Positions 19,709 to 27,853 of a DNA stretch of 64,000 nucleotides are shown one piece after another. The first letter of the stretch is position 1; the number at the start of each line of letters is the position of its first letter. Position numbers and translations under genes: made by a program. The stretch spans positions 768,239 to 832,238 of the forward strand of contig NZ_FMHI01000001.1 in assembly GCF_900090145.1 (NCBI RefSeq). The letters are read 5' to 3'. Source of the DNA: Streptomyces sp. WMMB 322 (lineage in GTDB: Bacteria > Actinomycetota > Actinomycetes > Streptomycetales > Streptomycetaceae). The notes below the pieces were generated by a model that was not told the DNA's origin, made no database searches, and worked only from the letters and a program-made list of their open reading frames with translations.

Positions 19709-21211
19709 ATGGCCTCCACAGCGTCCAAGGACGCGCCGCAGCACCCGCCTGCGGCCGACGGCAAGACCTTCTTCGGTCACCCCCGCGGTCTCGCCACCCT
19801 CTTCATGACCGAGATGTGGGAGCGCTTCAGCTTCTACGGAATGCGCGCCCTGCTCGTCCTCTACCTGACGGCCGCGGTCGCAGAGGGCGGCATGGGCATG
19901 GCCTCCGCCACGGCCGTGGCCCTCTACTCCGTCTACAACGCGACGGTCTACCTGATGGCGATGCCGGGCGGCTGGCTCGGCGACCGCGTATGGGGCCCGC
20001 GCAAGACGGTCTCGATATCCGCGTTCGTGATCATGATCGGTCACGCGCTGCTGGCCACCGGAGTCAATGCGCTCTTCTTCGCCGGCCTGGCCTTCATCGG
20101 AGTCGGGTCCGGTCTGCTGAAGGCCAACATCTCCACGATGGTCGGTCACCTCTACGCGGGCCCCAACGACCCGCGCAGGGACGGCGGATTCACCGTCTTC
20201 TACATGGGGATCAACATCGGTGCCTTCGCAGCGCCCCTGCTGATCGGCTGGGCCGGGCAGAAGGTCAGCTGGCACCTGGGCTTCGGCCTGGCCGCCGCGG
20301 GCATGGCCCTGGGTCTGATCCAGTTCCTGATCGGCACGAGGCACCTGGCGCCCGAGTCGAGCGTCGTCCCGCAGCCGTTGGACGCCCGCGACCGCAACAA
20401 GGCCGTCCGCAACACCCTGATCGCCGCCGCCGTGACGGGCGTCTTCTACACGGCCATCGTGCTCGCCGAGATGTTCACCATCGACTGGGTGCTGTGGCCG
20501 CTGAGCATCGCCGGTCTCGTGCTGCCGACGTACTACTTCGTACGGATGCGGCGTGACAGCGAGGTCACCGAGGACGAGCGCAAGAAGCTCGGCGGCTACA
20601 TCTGGTTCTTCGTGGCGGCCGCGATCTTCTGGATGATCTTCGACCAGTCCGGCTCCACACTGAACCTCTTCGCCGAGAAGAGCACCTCGACCGACCTGTT
20701 CGGGATCGAGTTCCCCACGAGCTGGTTCCAGTCGGTCAACCCGCTGTGGGTGATGATCCTCGCACCCGTCCTGGCCGCCCTCTGGGTCAAGCTCGGCAGC
20801 CGCAACCCGGCGACCACGACGAAGTTCTCCTTCGGCCTGATCGGCATCGGCCTCTCCTTCGGCGTGATGATGCTCGCCATCGCCTCTGCCTCCGGCGGCG
20901 ACAAGGTCACCCCGCTGTGGCTGATCACCGTCTACCTGATCCAGACCGTCGCGGAGCTGTGCCTCTCCCCGGTCGGCCTGTCGGTGACGACGAAGCTGGC
21001 GCCCGCCAAGTACGCGAGCCAGCTCATGGGTGTGTGGTTCCTCGCGGTCACGGCGGGCGACTGCGTCTTCGCGATCGTCCAGCTGGTGCTCGGCGACGCC
21101 GCCAGTGGCAAGACGGGCTTCGCGGTCCAGGGCGTCCTCGCAGCGCTGGCGGGATTCGTCTTCCTCGCCGCCCGCAAGAAGATCAACCCGCTGCTCGGCT
21201 CCGTGAAGTAG
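19709..21211 (+). CDS. POT/PTR2-family proton-dependent peptide transporter
   Basis: 500-residue major-facilitator protein of the proton-coupled oligopeptide transporter family. The family's ExxER proton-coupling motif is in TEMWERFSFYGMRALLVLY, and FYMGINIGAFAAP matches the PTR2 signature region. WFFVAAAIFWMIFDQSGST is the helix 7 region typical of the family. About 12-14 hydrophobic helices are visible. The ATG at 19709 has GCGAGGAA upstream. It takes up di- and tripeptides from outside, and a hairpin terminator follows it. Confidence 0.93.
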   Translation: MASTASKDAPQHPPAADGKTFFGHPRGLATLFMTEMWERFSFYGMRALLVLYLTAAVAEGGMGMASATAVALYSVYNATVYLMAMPGGWLGDRVWGPRKTVSISAFVIMIGHALLATGVNALFFAGLAFIGVGSGLLKANISTMVGHLYAGPNDPRRDGGFTVFYMGINIGAFAAPLLIGWAGQKVSWHLGFGLAAAGMALGLIQFLIGTRHLAPESSVVPQPLDARDRNKAVRNTLIAAAVTGVFYTAIVLAEMFTIDWVLWPLSIAGLVLPTYYFVRMRRDSEVTEDERKKLGGYIWFFVAAAIFWMIFDQSGSTLNLFAEKSTSTDLFGIEFPTSWFQSVNPLWVMILAPVLAALWVKLGSRNPATTTKFSFGLIGIGLSFGVMMLAIASASGGDKVTPLWLITVYLIQTVAELCLSPVGLSVTTKLAPAKYASQLMGVWFLAVTAGDCVFAIVQLVLGDAASGKTGFAVQGVLAALAGFVFLAARKKINPLLGSVK

Positions 21212-21239
21212 CACGGCGCCCGGCAGCGCCCGGCACGGT

Positions 21240-21269
21240 GCCCCGGTTCCGCATCCGCGGAGCCGGGGC
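21240..21269 (+). terminator. Hairpin terminator after the peptide transporter
   Basis: A 13-bp stem (21240-21252 with 21257-21269, one G-U pair) and a 4-base loop, 28 bases after the POT stop. Confidence 0.75.
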
Positions 21270-21343
21270 TCTGTACGTGTGCATGATTCCCGGTCACGGA
21301 GAGTGCTGTTGCGGCCCGGGCAGCGGGACCCGACGCTGGTCAC

Positions 21344-22312
21344 GTGCACAGACCCGGGTTCGTACTGCTCACATGCCTGGCGCTCCTTCTCTGCACGTCA
21401 CCGGTGGTGCGAGGCGGCGAGGAGCGCGACACCGCGCAGGCGGCCCCGGAGCGCCGCACCTACTCCTACGGCCCGCTCAAGAGGCAGCGGCTGACCGCAT
21501 ACAGCGACGCCGACCCGGCGCGGCCGGGACCGCGGCGTACCGGCCTCGTCATCGTGCACGGAGGCTTCTGGTATCAGGACCGCTCGGCCGGGTGGAGCCG
21601 CTGGGGCAGGCGGATCGCCGCCGGCGGCCCCGCCGTCTTCAATCTCGACTACCGCCGCAACACCGAGGCCCCCTGGCCCGCCCAGCGCTCGGACGTGCTG
21701 CGCGCGGTGAACTGGATCAAGGAGCGTGCCGGGGATTTCGGCGTGGACCCGAACCGGATCGTGCTCCTCGGCTCCTCCGCGGGCGGACAGGTCGCCACCA
21801 GCGCCGGCGCGTACGGGCAGGGGCGGCGGAACCTCGCGGGCGTGGTCGCGCTCTCCCCGGTGGTCGACCCGTACCGCTCCTGGCGGACCGCCGCGGCTCC
21901 CGACGGGGACAGCAGGGGCATGGCGGTGCTGCGCGCCAATGCGGCGCGGCTGGCGGGCTGCGAGCCGCAGCGGCAGGGGAGCGCGCACGGGGACGGGGCG
22001 TGCCTCCGCGTCTGGCGGGACATGTCGGCCGTCCGTCACGCCTCCGGCGCCGACGATCCGCCGATGCTGCTGATCCACTCCAGGCGCGACTTCGTGCCCG
22101 TCGCCCACTCCGAGGCGCTGCGCGACGCGGAGCTGCGCCGCGGCATGGCGCCCGGCGACGTCACCGTCGTGACCGTGCCGGGAGCGGAGCACGGCGGGGG
22201 CCTGCTGGGCAGGCCGGGCGTCGAGCGGATGATGCTGAACTGGGTCGCGGCACGTACGCAGTCGGCCGCCCCGACGCCCTCAGCCTCACCGGACGCCGGC
22301 ACGCACGGCTGA
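21344..22312 (+). CDS. Secreted alpha/beta-hydrolase (esterase/lipase, HGG class)
   Basis: 322-residue exported hydrolase. An N-terminal signal peptide (PGFVLLTCLALLLCTSPVV) may end at a lipobox-like Cys, though the context LLLCTS is not canonical. The oxyanion motif is IVHGGFW, the nucleophile elbow LLGSSAGGQ, the acid lies in HSRRDFVPV and the catalytic His in GAEHGGG. This arrangement matches the BD-FAE/hormone-sensitive-lipase type esterases. The GTG at 21344 has no strong ribosome site. The substrate is unknown. Confidence 0.85.
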   Translation: MHRPGFVLLTCLALLLCTSPVVRGGEERDTAQAAPERRTYSYGPLKRQRLTAYSDADPARPGPRRTGLVIVHGGFWYQDRSAGWSRWGRRIAAGGPAVFNLDYRRNTEAPWPAQRSDVLRAVNWIKERAGDFGVDPNRIVLLGSSAGGQVATSAGAYGQGRRNLAGVVALSPVVDPYRSWRTAAAPDGDSRGMAVLRANAARLAGCEPQRQGSAHGDGACLRVWRDMSAVRHASGADDPPMLLIHSRRDFVPVAHSEALRDAELRRGMAPGDVTVVTVPGAEHGGGLLGRPGVERMMLNWVAARTQSAAPTPSASPDAGTHG

Positions 22313-22366
22313 GGTCGCCCTCTGCAAGACCGAGGCACGGCTGAGGGCACGACCGAGGGCACGACT

Positions 22367-22425
22367 GAGGGCGCCGCCCGCGCGGACCGGCGGAGGACCA
22401 CCGGACACCGTGCGGGGGCGCCCTC
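22367..22425. terminator. Long hairpin between convergent hydrolase and acyl-CoA dehydrogenase genes
   Basis: GAGGGCGCC (22367-22375) pairs with GGCGCCCTC (22417-22425), and the flanking GCCCGC/GCGGGG bases extend the stem inward. It sits between two convergent stops, preceded by a short degenerate repeat of GAGGGCACGAC. Confidence 0.6.
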
Positions 22426-22471
22426 GCAGACGTGTCACCTGACGTCGCTCATGTCACCGGCGCGGGCCGCG

Positions 22472-23659
22472 CTACGGCAGGTTGCGGGCCATCACGATGC
22501 GCTGCACCTGGTTGGTGCCCTCGTAGATCTGTGTGATCTTCGCGTCGCGCATCATCCGCTCGACGGGGTAGTCACGGGTGTAGCCGTAGCCGCCGAGGAG
22601 CTGGACCGCGTCCGTCGTGATCTCCATGGCGGCGTCCGAGGCGTAGCACTTGGCTGCCGCACCGTAGAAGGTCAGGTCCTCGTCGGCGCCGCCGAGGGCG
22701 ATGCGCTCCGACTTGGCGGCGGCCGCGTACGTCAGCTGACGGGCCGCCTCCAGCTTCATCGCCATGTCGGCGAGCATGAACTGCACGCCCTGGAAGTCGC
22801 CGATCGGCTTGCCGAACTGCTTGCGCTCCGCGACGTACCCCTTGGCGTAGTCGAGGGCACCCTGCGCGATGCCGAGCGCCTGGGCGGCGATGGTGATGCG
22901 GGTGTGGTCCAGGGTCAGCATGGCGGTGGCGAAACCGGTGCCCTCCGCGCCGAGCATGCGGTCGGCGGGGATGCGGACGTTGTCGAGGTAGACCTCGCGG
23001 GTCGGGGAGCCCTTGATGCCGAGCTTCTTCTCCGGGGCGCCGAAGGAGACCCCCTCGTCGTCCTTCTCGACGACGAAGGCGGAGATTCCCTTGGTGCGCT
23101 TGTCGGGGTCGGTCACCGCCATGACGGTGTAGTAGTCGGAGACACCGGCATTGGTGATCCAGCGTTTGACGCCGTTGAGGACGTAGTGGTCACCGTCCCG
23201 CACGGCCTTGGTCTTCATGCCGCCCGCGTCGGAACCGGCGTCCGGCTCGCTCAGGCAGTAGGAGAACATGGCCTCGCCGGCGGCGAGCGGCGTGAGGTAG
23301 CGCTTCTTCAGCTCCTCGGAGCCGGAGAGGATGACGGGCAGCGACCCGAGCTTGTTGACCGCGGGGATCAGCGAGGACGACGCGCAGACACGGGCGACCT
23401 CCTCGATGACGATGACGGTCGCGAGGGCGTCGGCGCCGGCGCCGCCGTAGGCCTCGGGCACGTGCACCGCGTGCAGGTCGTTGGCCTCGAGCGCGTCCCG
23501 GGCCTCCTGCGGGAAGCGGCCCTCCTCGTCCACCTCGGTGGCGAAGGGCGCGATCTTCGCCTCGGAGAGGGCGCGCACCGAGTCCCTGAGCATGTCGTGC
23601 TCTTCGGACGGCCGGTAGAGACCGAAGTCAGCGGCTGCGCTTTTTCCCGATGGCGCCAA
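22472..23659 (-). CDS. Acyl-CoA dehydrogenase
   Basis: 395-residue flavoprotein that oxidises acyl-CoA thioesters in fatty acid or branched-chain degradation. N-terminal helical domain; FAD-binding YCLSEPDAGSDAGGMKT and WITNAG in the middle; C-terminal QFGKPIGDFQ, LLGGYGYTRDYPVERMMRD and the catalytic-base motif QIYEGTNQVQR. The start appears to be TTG at 23659, with GAGGAG about 11 bases upstream, matching the expected MAPSGK N-terminus. It is divergent from UDP-glucose dehydrogenase with a dyad in between. Confidence 0.93.
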   Translation of the reverse strand: MAPSGKSAAADFGLYRPSEEHDMLRDSVRALSEAKIAPFATEVDEEGRFPQEARDALEANDLHAVHVPEAYGGAGADALATVIVIEEVARVCASSSLIPAVNKLGSLPVILSGSEELKKRYLTPLAAGEAMFSYCLSEPDAGSDAGGMKTKAVRDGDHYVLNGVKRWITNAGVSDYYTVMAVTDPDKRTKGISAFVVEKDDEGVSFGAPEKKLGIKGSPTREVYLDNVRIPADRMLGAEGTGFATAMLTLDHTRITIAAQALGIAQGALDYAKGYVAERKQFGKPIGDFQGVQFMLADMAMKLEAARQLTYAAAAKSERIALGGADEDLTFYGAAAKCYASDAAMEITTDAVQLLGGYGYTRDYPVERMMRDAKITQIYEGTNQVQRIVMARNLP

Positions 23660-23726
23660 GGTGTCTCACTCCTCATCAGCTGTGCTGCTCCGGTACGGGG
23701 ACCGGGTCGGCGAGGGCATCTGCTAA

Positions 23727-23740
23727 TTACCGTTAAGTAA
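23727..23740. promoter_or_regulatory. Possible operator TTAC-CGTTAA-GTAA
   Basis: AT-rich dyad TTAC-N6-GTAA, 68-81 bases upstream of the acyl-CoA dehydrogenase start in an otherwise GC-rich gap. It resembles operators of TetR-type fatty acid regulators, but that is inference only. Confidence 0.35.
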
Positions 23741-23886
23741 CCCGATTCTAGGGCCCCCTGCCCGGCCCGGGATACGTGAGGTACGCGACAGGCGGCCCCC
23801 GATATGCTGCGCGGGCAGCGTTCCCGGAGCGTGCGGAGCAGATCTTCCGGAGCGTCCCAGCGTCGTCCTACAGGAGCAACCCAACC

Positions 23887-25239
23887 ATGGCGAACAAGGC
23901 CCCGCTCAGGATCACAGTGATCGGTACCGGCTACCTCGGCGCCACCCACGCCGCCGCCATGGCCGAACTCGGCTTCGACGTGCTGGGCCTGGACATCTCG
24001 GCGGAGAAGGTCGCGCTGCTGGAGCGCGGCGAGACGCCGATGTACGAACCGGGTCTGGAGGAGCTGCTGCGCAAGCACGTGGCAGGACACGAGGGTTCGA
24101 GCGGAAGGCTCCGCTTCACCACCTCCTACGAGGAGGTCGGAGAGTTCGGCGACGTCCACTTCGTCTGCGTCAACACCCCGCAGAAGCACGGCGAGTACGC
24201 CTGCGACATGAGTTACGTCGACAGTGCGATCGACGCGCTCGCCGTCCATCTGCACCGCCCGGCCCTCGTCGTCGGCAAGTCGACGGTGCCCGTGGGCAGT
24301 GCGGCGCGGCTCGCCGCCCGGCTCGCGGAGCTGGCGCCCGTGGGCGAGGAGGCCGAGCTGGCCTGGAACCCCGAGTTCCTGAGAGAGGGCTTCGCCGTGC
24401 AGGACACGCTGCACCCCGACCGCATCGTCGTCGGCGTGCGCAGCGAGCGCGCGGAGCAGCAGCTGCGCGAGGTGTACGCGAAGCCGCTCGCCGAGGGTTC
24501 GCCCTTCGTCGTCACCGACTTCCCCACGTCCGAGCTGGTGAAGACGTCGGCCAACTCGTTCCTCGCGACGAAGATCTCCTTCATCAACGCCATGGCCGAG
24601 GTGTGCGAGGCGGCCGACGGCGATGTCGCGAAGCTCGCCGAAGCGATCGGCTACGACGACCGCATCGGCAAGAAGTTCCTGCGTTCCGGCATCGGCTTCG
24701 GCGGCGGCTGCCTGCCCAAGGACATCCGCGCGTTCATGGCGCGGGCCGGCGAGCTGGGTGCGTCCGAGGCGCTCACCTTCCTGCGCGAGGTCGACTCGAT
24801 CAACATGCGGCGCCGTGCCCACATGGTGGAGCTGACCAGGCAGGCACTGGGCGGAACCCTGCTGGGCACACGCATCGGCGTCCTGGGTGCCACCTTCAAG
24901 CCGGACTCCGACGACGTACGCGACTCGCCCGCGCTGAACGTCGCGGGGCAGCTGCACCTCCAGGGCGCGCAGGTGACGGTCTACGACCCCAAGGGCATGG
25001 AGAACGCCCGTGCGATCTTCCCGACCCTGGGCTACGCCCCGAGCGCCGTCGAGGCGGTGCGTGGCGCGGACGTCGTACTGCATCTGACGGAGTGGCGTGA
25101 GTTCCAGCAGCTCGACCCCGCGGTGCTGGGCGAGGCCGTCGCGGTGCGGCGCTTGCTGGACGGCCGCAACACCCTCGATCCGGCGCTGTGGCGCAAGGAG
25201 AACTGGACGTTCCGCGCGCTGGGCCGCCCCACGGCCTGA
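23887..25239 (+). CDS. ugd: UDP-glucose 6-dehydrogenase
   Basis: 450-residue NAD-dependent enzyme oxidising UDP-glucose to UDP-glucuronate for polysaccharide synthesis. The NAD-binding motif is VIGTGYLGATHAAAMAELG; FVCVNTPQ and WNPEFLREG follow. The catalytic Cys is in GFGGGCLPKDIRAF and the C-terminal ATFKPDSDDVRDSPAL is conserved. The ATG at 23887 has AGGAG 10 bases upstream. Nearby glycosyltransferase and LCP genes suggest a role in envelope glycans. Some family members use UDP-ManNAc instead, so the sugar is probable rather than certain. Confidence 0.92.
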   Translation: MANKAPLRITVIGTGYLGATHAAAMAELGFDVLGLDISAEKVALLERGETPMYEPGLEELLRKHVAGHEGSSGRLRFTTSYEEVGEFGDVHFVCVNTPQKHGEYACDMSYVDSAIDALAVHLHRPALVVGKSTVPVGSAARLAARLAELAPVGEEAELAWNPEFLREGFAVQDTLHPDRIVVGVRSERAEQQLREVYAKPLAEGSPFVVTDFPTSELVKTSANSFLATKISFINAMAEVCEAADGDVAKLAEAIGYDDRIGKKFLRSGIGFGGGCLPKDIRAFMARAGELGASEALTFLREVDSINMRRRAHMVELTRQALGGTLLGTRIGVLGATFKPDSDDVRDSPALNVAGQLHLQGAQVTVYDPKGMENARAIFPTLGYAPSAVEAVRGADVVLHLTEWREFQQLDPAVLGEAVAVRRLLDGRNTLDPALWRKENWTFRALGRPTA

Positions 25240-25257
25240 ACCTCACAACCGGAACTC

Positions 25258-25312
25258 CGGGGACTGAACCCGGGGACTGACCCAGGGCCGGACCTCAGGG
25301 ACTGAACCCGGC
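25258..25312. repeat. Short degenerate repeats of GGGACTGAACCC
   Basis: Three copies of GGACTGA (25261, 25274, 25299), each in a GGGACTGA(A)CCC context, just downstream of the UDP-glucose dehydrogenase stop. This is probably slippage-derived intergenic sequence. Confidence 0.45.
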
Positions 25313-25401
25313 CGCCCGAACCCGACCCCCTGGCCCGACCGCCCCGGCCTTGGGCCGGACGGCAGCGAATGACCGACGGTCCGGGGCCCGGCTGTGCGGG
25401 C

Positions 25402-25992
25402 TCAGCGCTGTTTCGCCCTGTAGGTGCGCATCTTGGCGCGGCTGCCGCACACGGCCATGGAGCACCAGCGGCCGCGGCCCGCCGGGCTGCGGTCGTAGAA
25501 GACCCACAGGCAGTCGTGCGCGGGGCACGCCTTGAGCCGCTGCCATGTGCCGTCCGACTCCGCCGTGGCGATTCCCGCGGCGACGCGTGCGGTCAGCAGC
25601 GGCAGCCCGGTCAGCCCGTCGGCGGGCCGCAGGGCGGCACGTCCGGTGCCGTCCACGGCGACGACGAGCGGCGCCCCGGCCAGGAGCCGGCCGAGCGTCG
25701 CGGACTCCGCGGAAGACATGTCCGTGCCCGTGTGCGCGAGGCACGCGGCTCGCAGGGCCTCCCGCAGTTCGCACACCTCGGCGAGCTGCCGCCCGCCGGT
25801 CCCGGCGCCGGAGCCTTTCCCACCGAGCCCGCCGAGCCCGCCGAGCCCCTCGATCCCGTGGCGCCGTGCGAACTCGTCGAGGCCGCCCGGCGCAGCGAGC
25901 GAGTCCTCGCCCGTCTCCACGTCAAGTGTGTTCGTCAGCTCCTGCACCAGAACGAGTGCTTCCGGAGGCGATCGGTCCGTCACCCTTGCCAC
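25402..25992 (-). CDS. CGNR zinc-finger protein with ABATE domain (putative transcriptional regulator)
   Basis: 196-residue protein. The N-terminal ABATE (predicted stress-sensing) domain includes LTNTLDVETGEDSL; a Gly-rich stretch (GLGGLGGLGGKGSGAG) interrupts it. The C-terminal CGNR finger is CPAHDCLWVFYDRSPAGR followed by WCSMAVCGSRAK, where the family's Asn is Ser. CGNR proteins are predicted DNA-binding regulators. The GTG at 25992 abuts a cluster of GTTACC motifs, with no Shine-Dalgarno, suggesting a leaderless message. It is divergent from a VOC protein that it may control. Confidence 0.85.
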   Translation of the reverse strand: MARVTDRSPPEALVLVQELTNTLDVETGEDSLAAPGGLDEFARRHGIEGLGGLGGLGGKGSGAGTGGRQLAEVCELREALRAACLAHTGTDMSSAESATLGRLLAGAPLVVAVDGTGRAALRPADGLTGLPLLTARVAAGIATAESDGTWQRLKACPAHDCLWVFYDRSPAGRGRWCSMAVCGSRAKMRTYRAKQR

Positions 25993-26058
25993 GTTACCGA
26001 TGAGGGGCCATTATCTGGTAACCAACTGCGTTACCGGTAAACCACATCAAGGGGTAAC
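25993..26058. promoter_or_regulatory. Clustered GTTACC operator sites between CGNR and VOC genes
   Basis: Four copies of GTTACC or its complement in 66 bases: GTTACC 25993, GGTAACC 26017, the palindrome TTACCGGTAA 26031-26040 and GGTAAC 26053. The pattern recurs with offsets of 37 and 36 bases. Such density of an AT-leaning hexamer in a high-GC gap is unlikely by chance and marks a probable operator. Confidence 0.6.
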
Positions 26059-26059
26059 A

Positions 26060-26437
26060 ATGGCCATCGCCACCATGCAGAGCATCGTGCTGGACTGTCC
26101 CGACCCCCGGCGTCTCGCCGAGTTCTACGCGCAGGTGCTTGACTGGAAGGTCGACCCGGAGGGCACGACGTCGTGGGTGGACGTGACCGGCCCCAACGGG
26201 TACCGGCTCTCCTTCCAGGAGTCGCCCGGATTCATCCCGCCCCAGTGGCCCAGCCTCGAACACGCCCAGCAGCTGCACCTGGATCTGGACGTGCCGAGGG
26301 AACGCCTGGACCAGGCGGAGAAAGAGGTGATCGAACTGGGTGCCCGGCTGATCCAGGGCGACGACGGAGGCAAGCGTGGCTTCCGCGTCTATCTGGACCC
26401 TGCCGGGCACCCGTTCTGTCTGTGCGCCTGCGACTGA
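26060..26437 (+). CDS. VOC-superfamily (glyoxalase/bleomycin-resistance fold) protein
   Basis: 125-residue single VOC domain: SIVLDCPDPRRLAEFYAQVL at the N-terminus, a LHLDLDV central strand and a C-terminal VYLDPAGHPFCLC. Family members bind metal or small molecules, and some confer drug or electrophile resistance. The ATG at 26060 follows GGGGTAAC. It is divergent from the CGNR regulator and shares its operator region, which suggests an inducible regulator-effector pair. The ligand is unknown. Confidence 0.88.
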   Translation: MAIATMQSIVLDCPDPRRLAEFYAQVLDWKVDPEGTTSWVDVTGPNGYRLSFQESPGFIPPQWPSLEHAQQLHLDLDVPRERLDQAEKEVIELGARLIQGDDGGKRGFRVYLDPAGHPFCLCACD

Positions 26438-26466
26438 GACCCGGGCCCGCGAAGGAGGCCCGGGTC
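26438..26466. terminator. Hairpin between convergent VOC and LCP genes
   Basis: A perfect 10-bp stem GACCCGGGCC/GGCCCGGGTC (26438-26447, 26457-26466) starting at the base after the VOC stop. It is probably shared with the convergent LCP gene. Confidence 0.7.
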
Positions 26467-26480
26467 CCGGCGGCGGGGGG

Positions 26481-27704
26481 TCACCGGTCGGAGGTGACGG
26501 TGACCTTCTCGTCGTTCTTCAGCTGCTGGACGAGCTGCTGGACCTTCGGCTTGTCCCACTGCAGCGAACCGCCCGGCGCGGACCCGGCGATGGGCATGTT
26601 CATCCGCTTGCCCTCACCGCCGTTGACGTCCTTCATCGCGAAGAACATCGAGCCCAGGTTCCACAGGCTCATCTCCTCGTCCACGACGAGGGTGTCCAGA
26701 CCCGCCCCCAGGGTCGGGTAGAGCCTGAAGGGGTTGAGGACCGTCGACGGGGTCGCGGTCTGGTTCGCCAGGGCGGCGAGGAACTTCTGCTGGTTCTTCG
26801 TGCGGCCCAGGTCGCTGTCCCCGGTGCCCGCGTGACGGTTGCGCACGAAGGAGAGGGCCTGCTTGCCGTCGAGGGTCTGCTTGCCCTTCCGGAAGTCCGC
26901 GCCCGAGTCCTTGTCCTTGATGTCCTGCGGGATGTTCATCTCGACGCCGCCGACCGCGTCCACGATCTGCGCGAAGCCGCCGAAGCCGATCTCGGCGTAG
27001 TGGTCGATCTTCAGGCCGGTGTTGTGCTCGACCGTACGCACGAGGAGCGGAGCGCCGTCCTGCGAGTACGCGGCGTTGAGCTTGGTCCGCTGGGTGTTGT
27101 TGAACTGCTTGCCGGACTCCGAGCCCTTGAAAGGCGGGATCTCGACATAGGAGTCACGCGGCAGCGAGATCAGCGTCGGACCGCCGGAGCCGACGTGCAG
27201 GATCATCATCGAGTCGGTCCGCTTGCCCGCTGCCGAACCCGTGCGCAGTTCCTTCCTCTGCTGCGCGGACAGGCCCTCGCGGCTGTCGGACCCCACGATC
27301 AGGTAGTTCGTGCCCTCGCCGGCCACCGGCCGGTCCTGGACGATGCTCAGATCGACCTCGCGGCGGAGCTTGGAGTCCGCCCAGAAGTAGGTGCCGACCG
27401 CCCACGTCAGCAGGATGACGACCAGGGATATCACCACGCTCTTGAAGCGCGGTCCGCGCCGCCGCGGCGGCGCGTCGTCGTACGGGTAGGCGTCGTACCC
27501 GTCGTAGCCACCGCGGTTGCCGCCGCCGTAGACCTGCCCGGTGCTGTACCCCGAGTCGTAACCGGCTCCCGGGCCGTCATAGCCCGGATGCCCGCCGTAG
27601 CCCGCGTCGTAGCCGCCTCTCGACTGCTGCGGCACGCCTCTGTGGGCTCGCGGGGCGCCGTACCTGTCGTGTGAGTCGTTCCATCCACCGGGCCAGTCAT
27701 TCAT
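26481..27704 (-). CDS. LytR-CpsA-Psr (LCP) family glycopolymer transferase 1
   Basis: 407-residue membrane-anchored LCP enzyme; the family transfers polyprenyl-linked glycopolymers onto peptidoglycan outside the membrane. A ~90-residue Tyr/Gly-rich cytoplasmic tail precedes a single TM (VVISLVVILLTWAVGTYF). The LCP domain carries YLIVGSDSREG, KRTDSMMILH and LISLPRDSY, which hold the Asp/Arg residues that bind pyrophosphate and Mg. It lacks the C-terminal LytR_C domain and contains no cysteine, unlike the other four LCPs here. The start is taken as ATG 27704; GTG 27740 is possible, and neither has a clear ribosome site. Confidence 0.9.
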   Translation of the reverse strand: MNDWPGGWNDSHDRYGAPRAHRGVPQQSRGGYDAGYGGHPGYDGPGAGYDSGYSTGQVYGGGNRGGYDGYDAYPYDDAPPRRRGPRFKSVVISLVVILLTWAVGTYFWADSKLRREVDLSIVQDRPVAGEGTNYLIVGSDSREGLSAQQRKELRTGSAAGKRTDSMMILHVGSGGPTLISLPRDSYVEIPPFKGSESGKQFNNTQRTKLNAAYSQDGAPLLVRTVEHNTGLKIDHYAEIGFGGFAQIVDAVGGVEMNIPQDIKDKDSGADFRKGKQTLDGKQALSFVRNRHAGTGDSDLGRTKNQQKFLAALANQTATPSTVLNPFRLYPTLGAGLDTLVVDEEMSLWNLGSMFFAMKDVNGGEGKRMNMPIAGSAPGGSLQWDKPKVQQLVQQLKNDEKVTVTSDR

Positions 27705-27853
27705 GGAGGGCAGTCTGCCTTGACCCGGCCGGAGGAACACAGCCCGGAGGCGAGATCGGACAGATGCTGTAGCCGTTCTGATGCAAAGCCACTGTTCGTC
27801 CGCTATAGGGCCACCGGCTGGTCACAGCGGGTGCACGCTTTAGTGTGGGGTGC

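Noticed and set aside
19266..19808. Open frame covering the POT leader
   Set aside because: Overlaps the POT coding start, shows no family motif, and is rich in Pro/Arg/Gly as expected for non-coding high-GC DNA.
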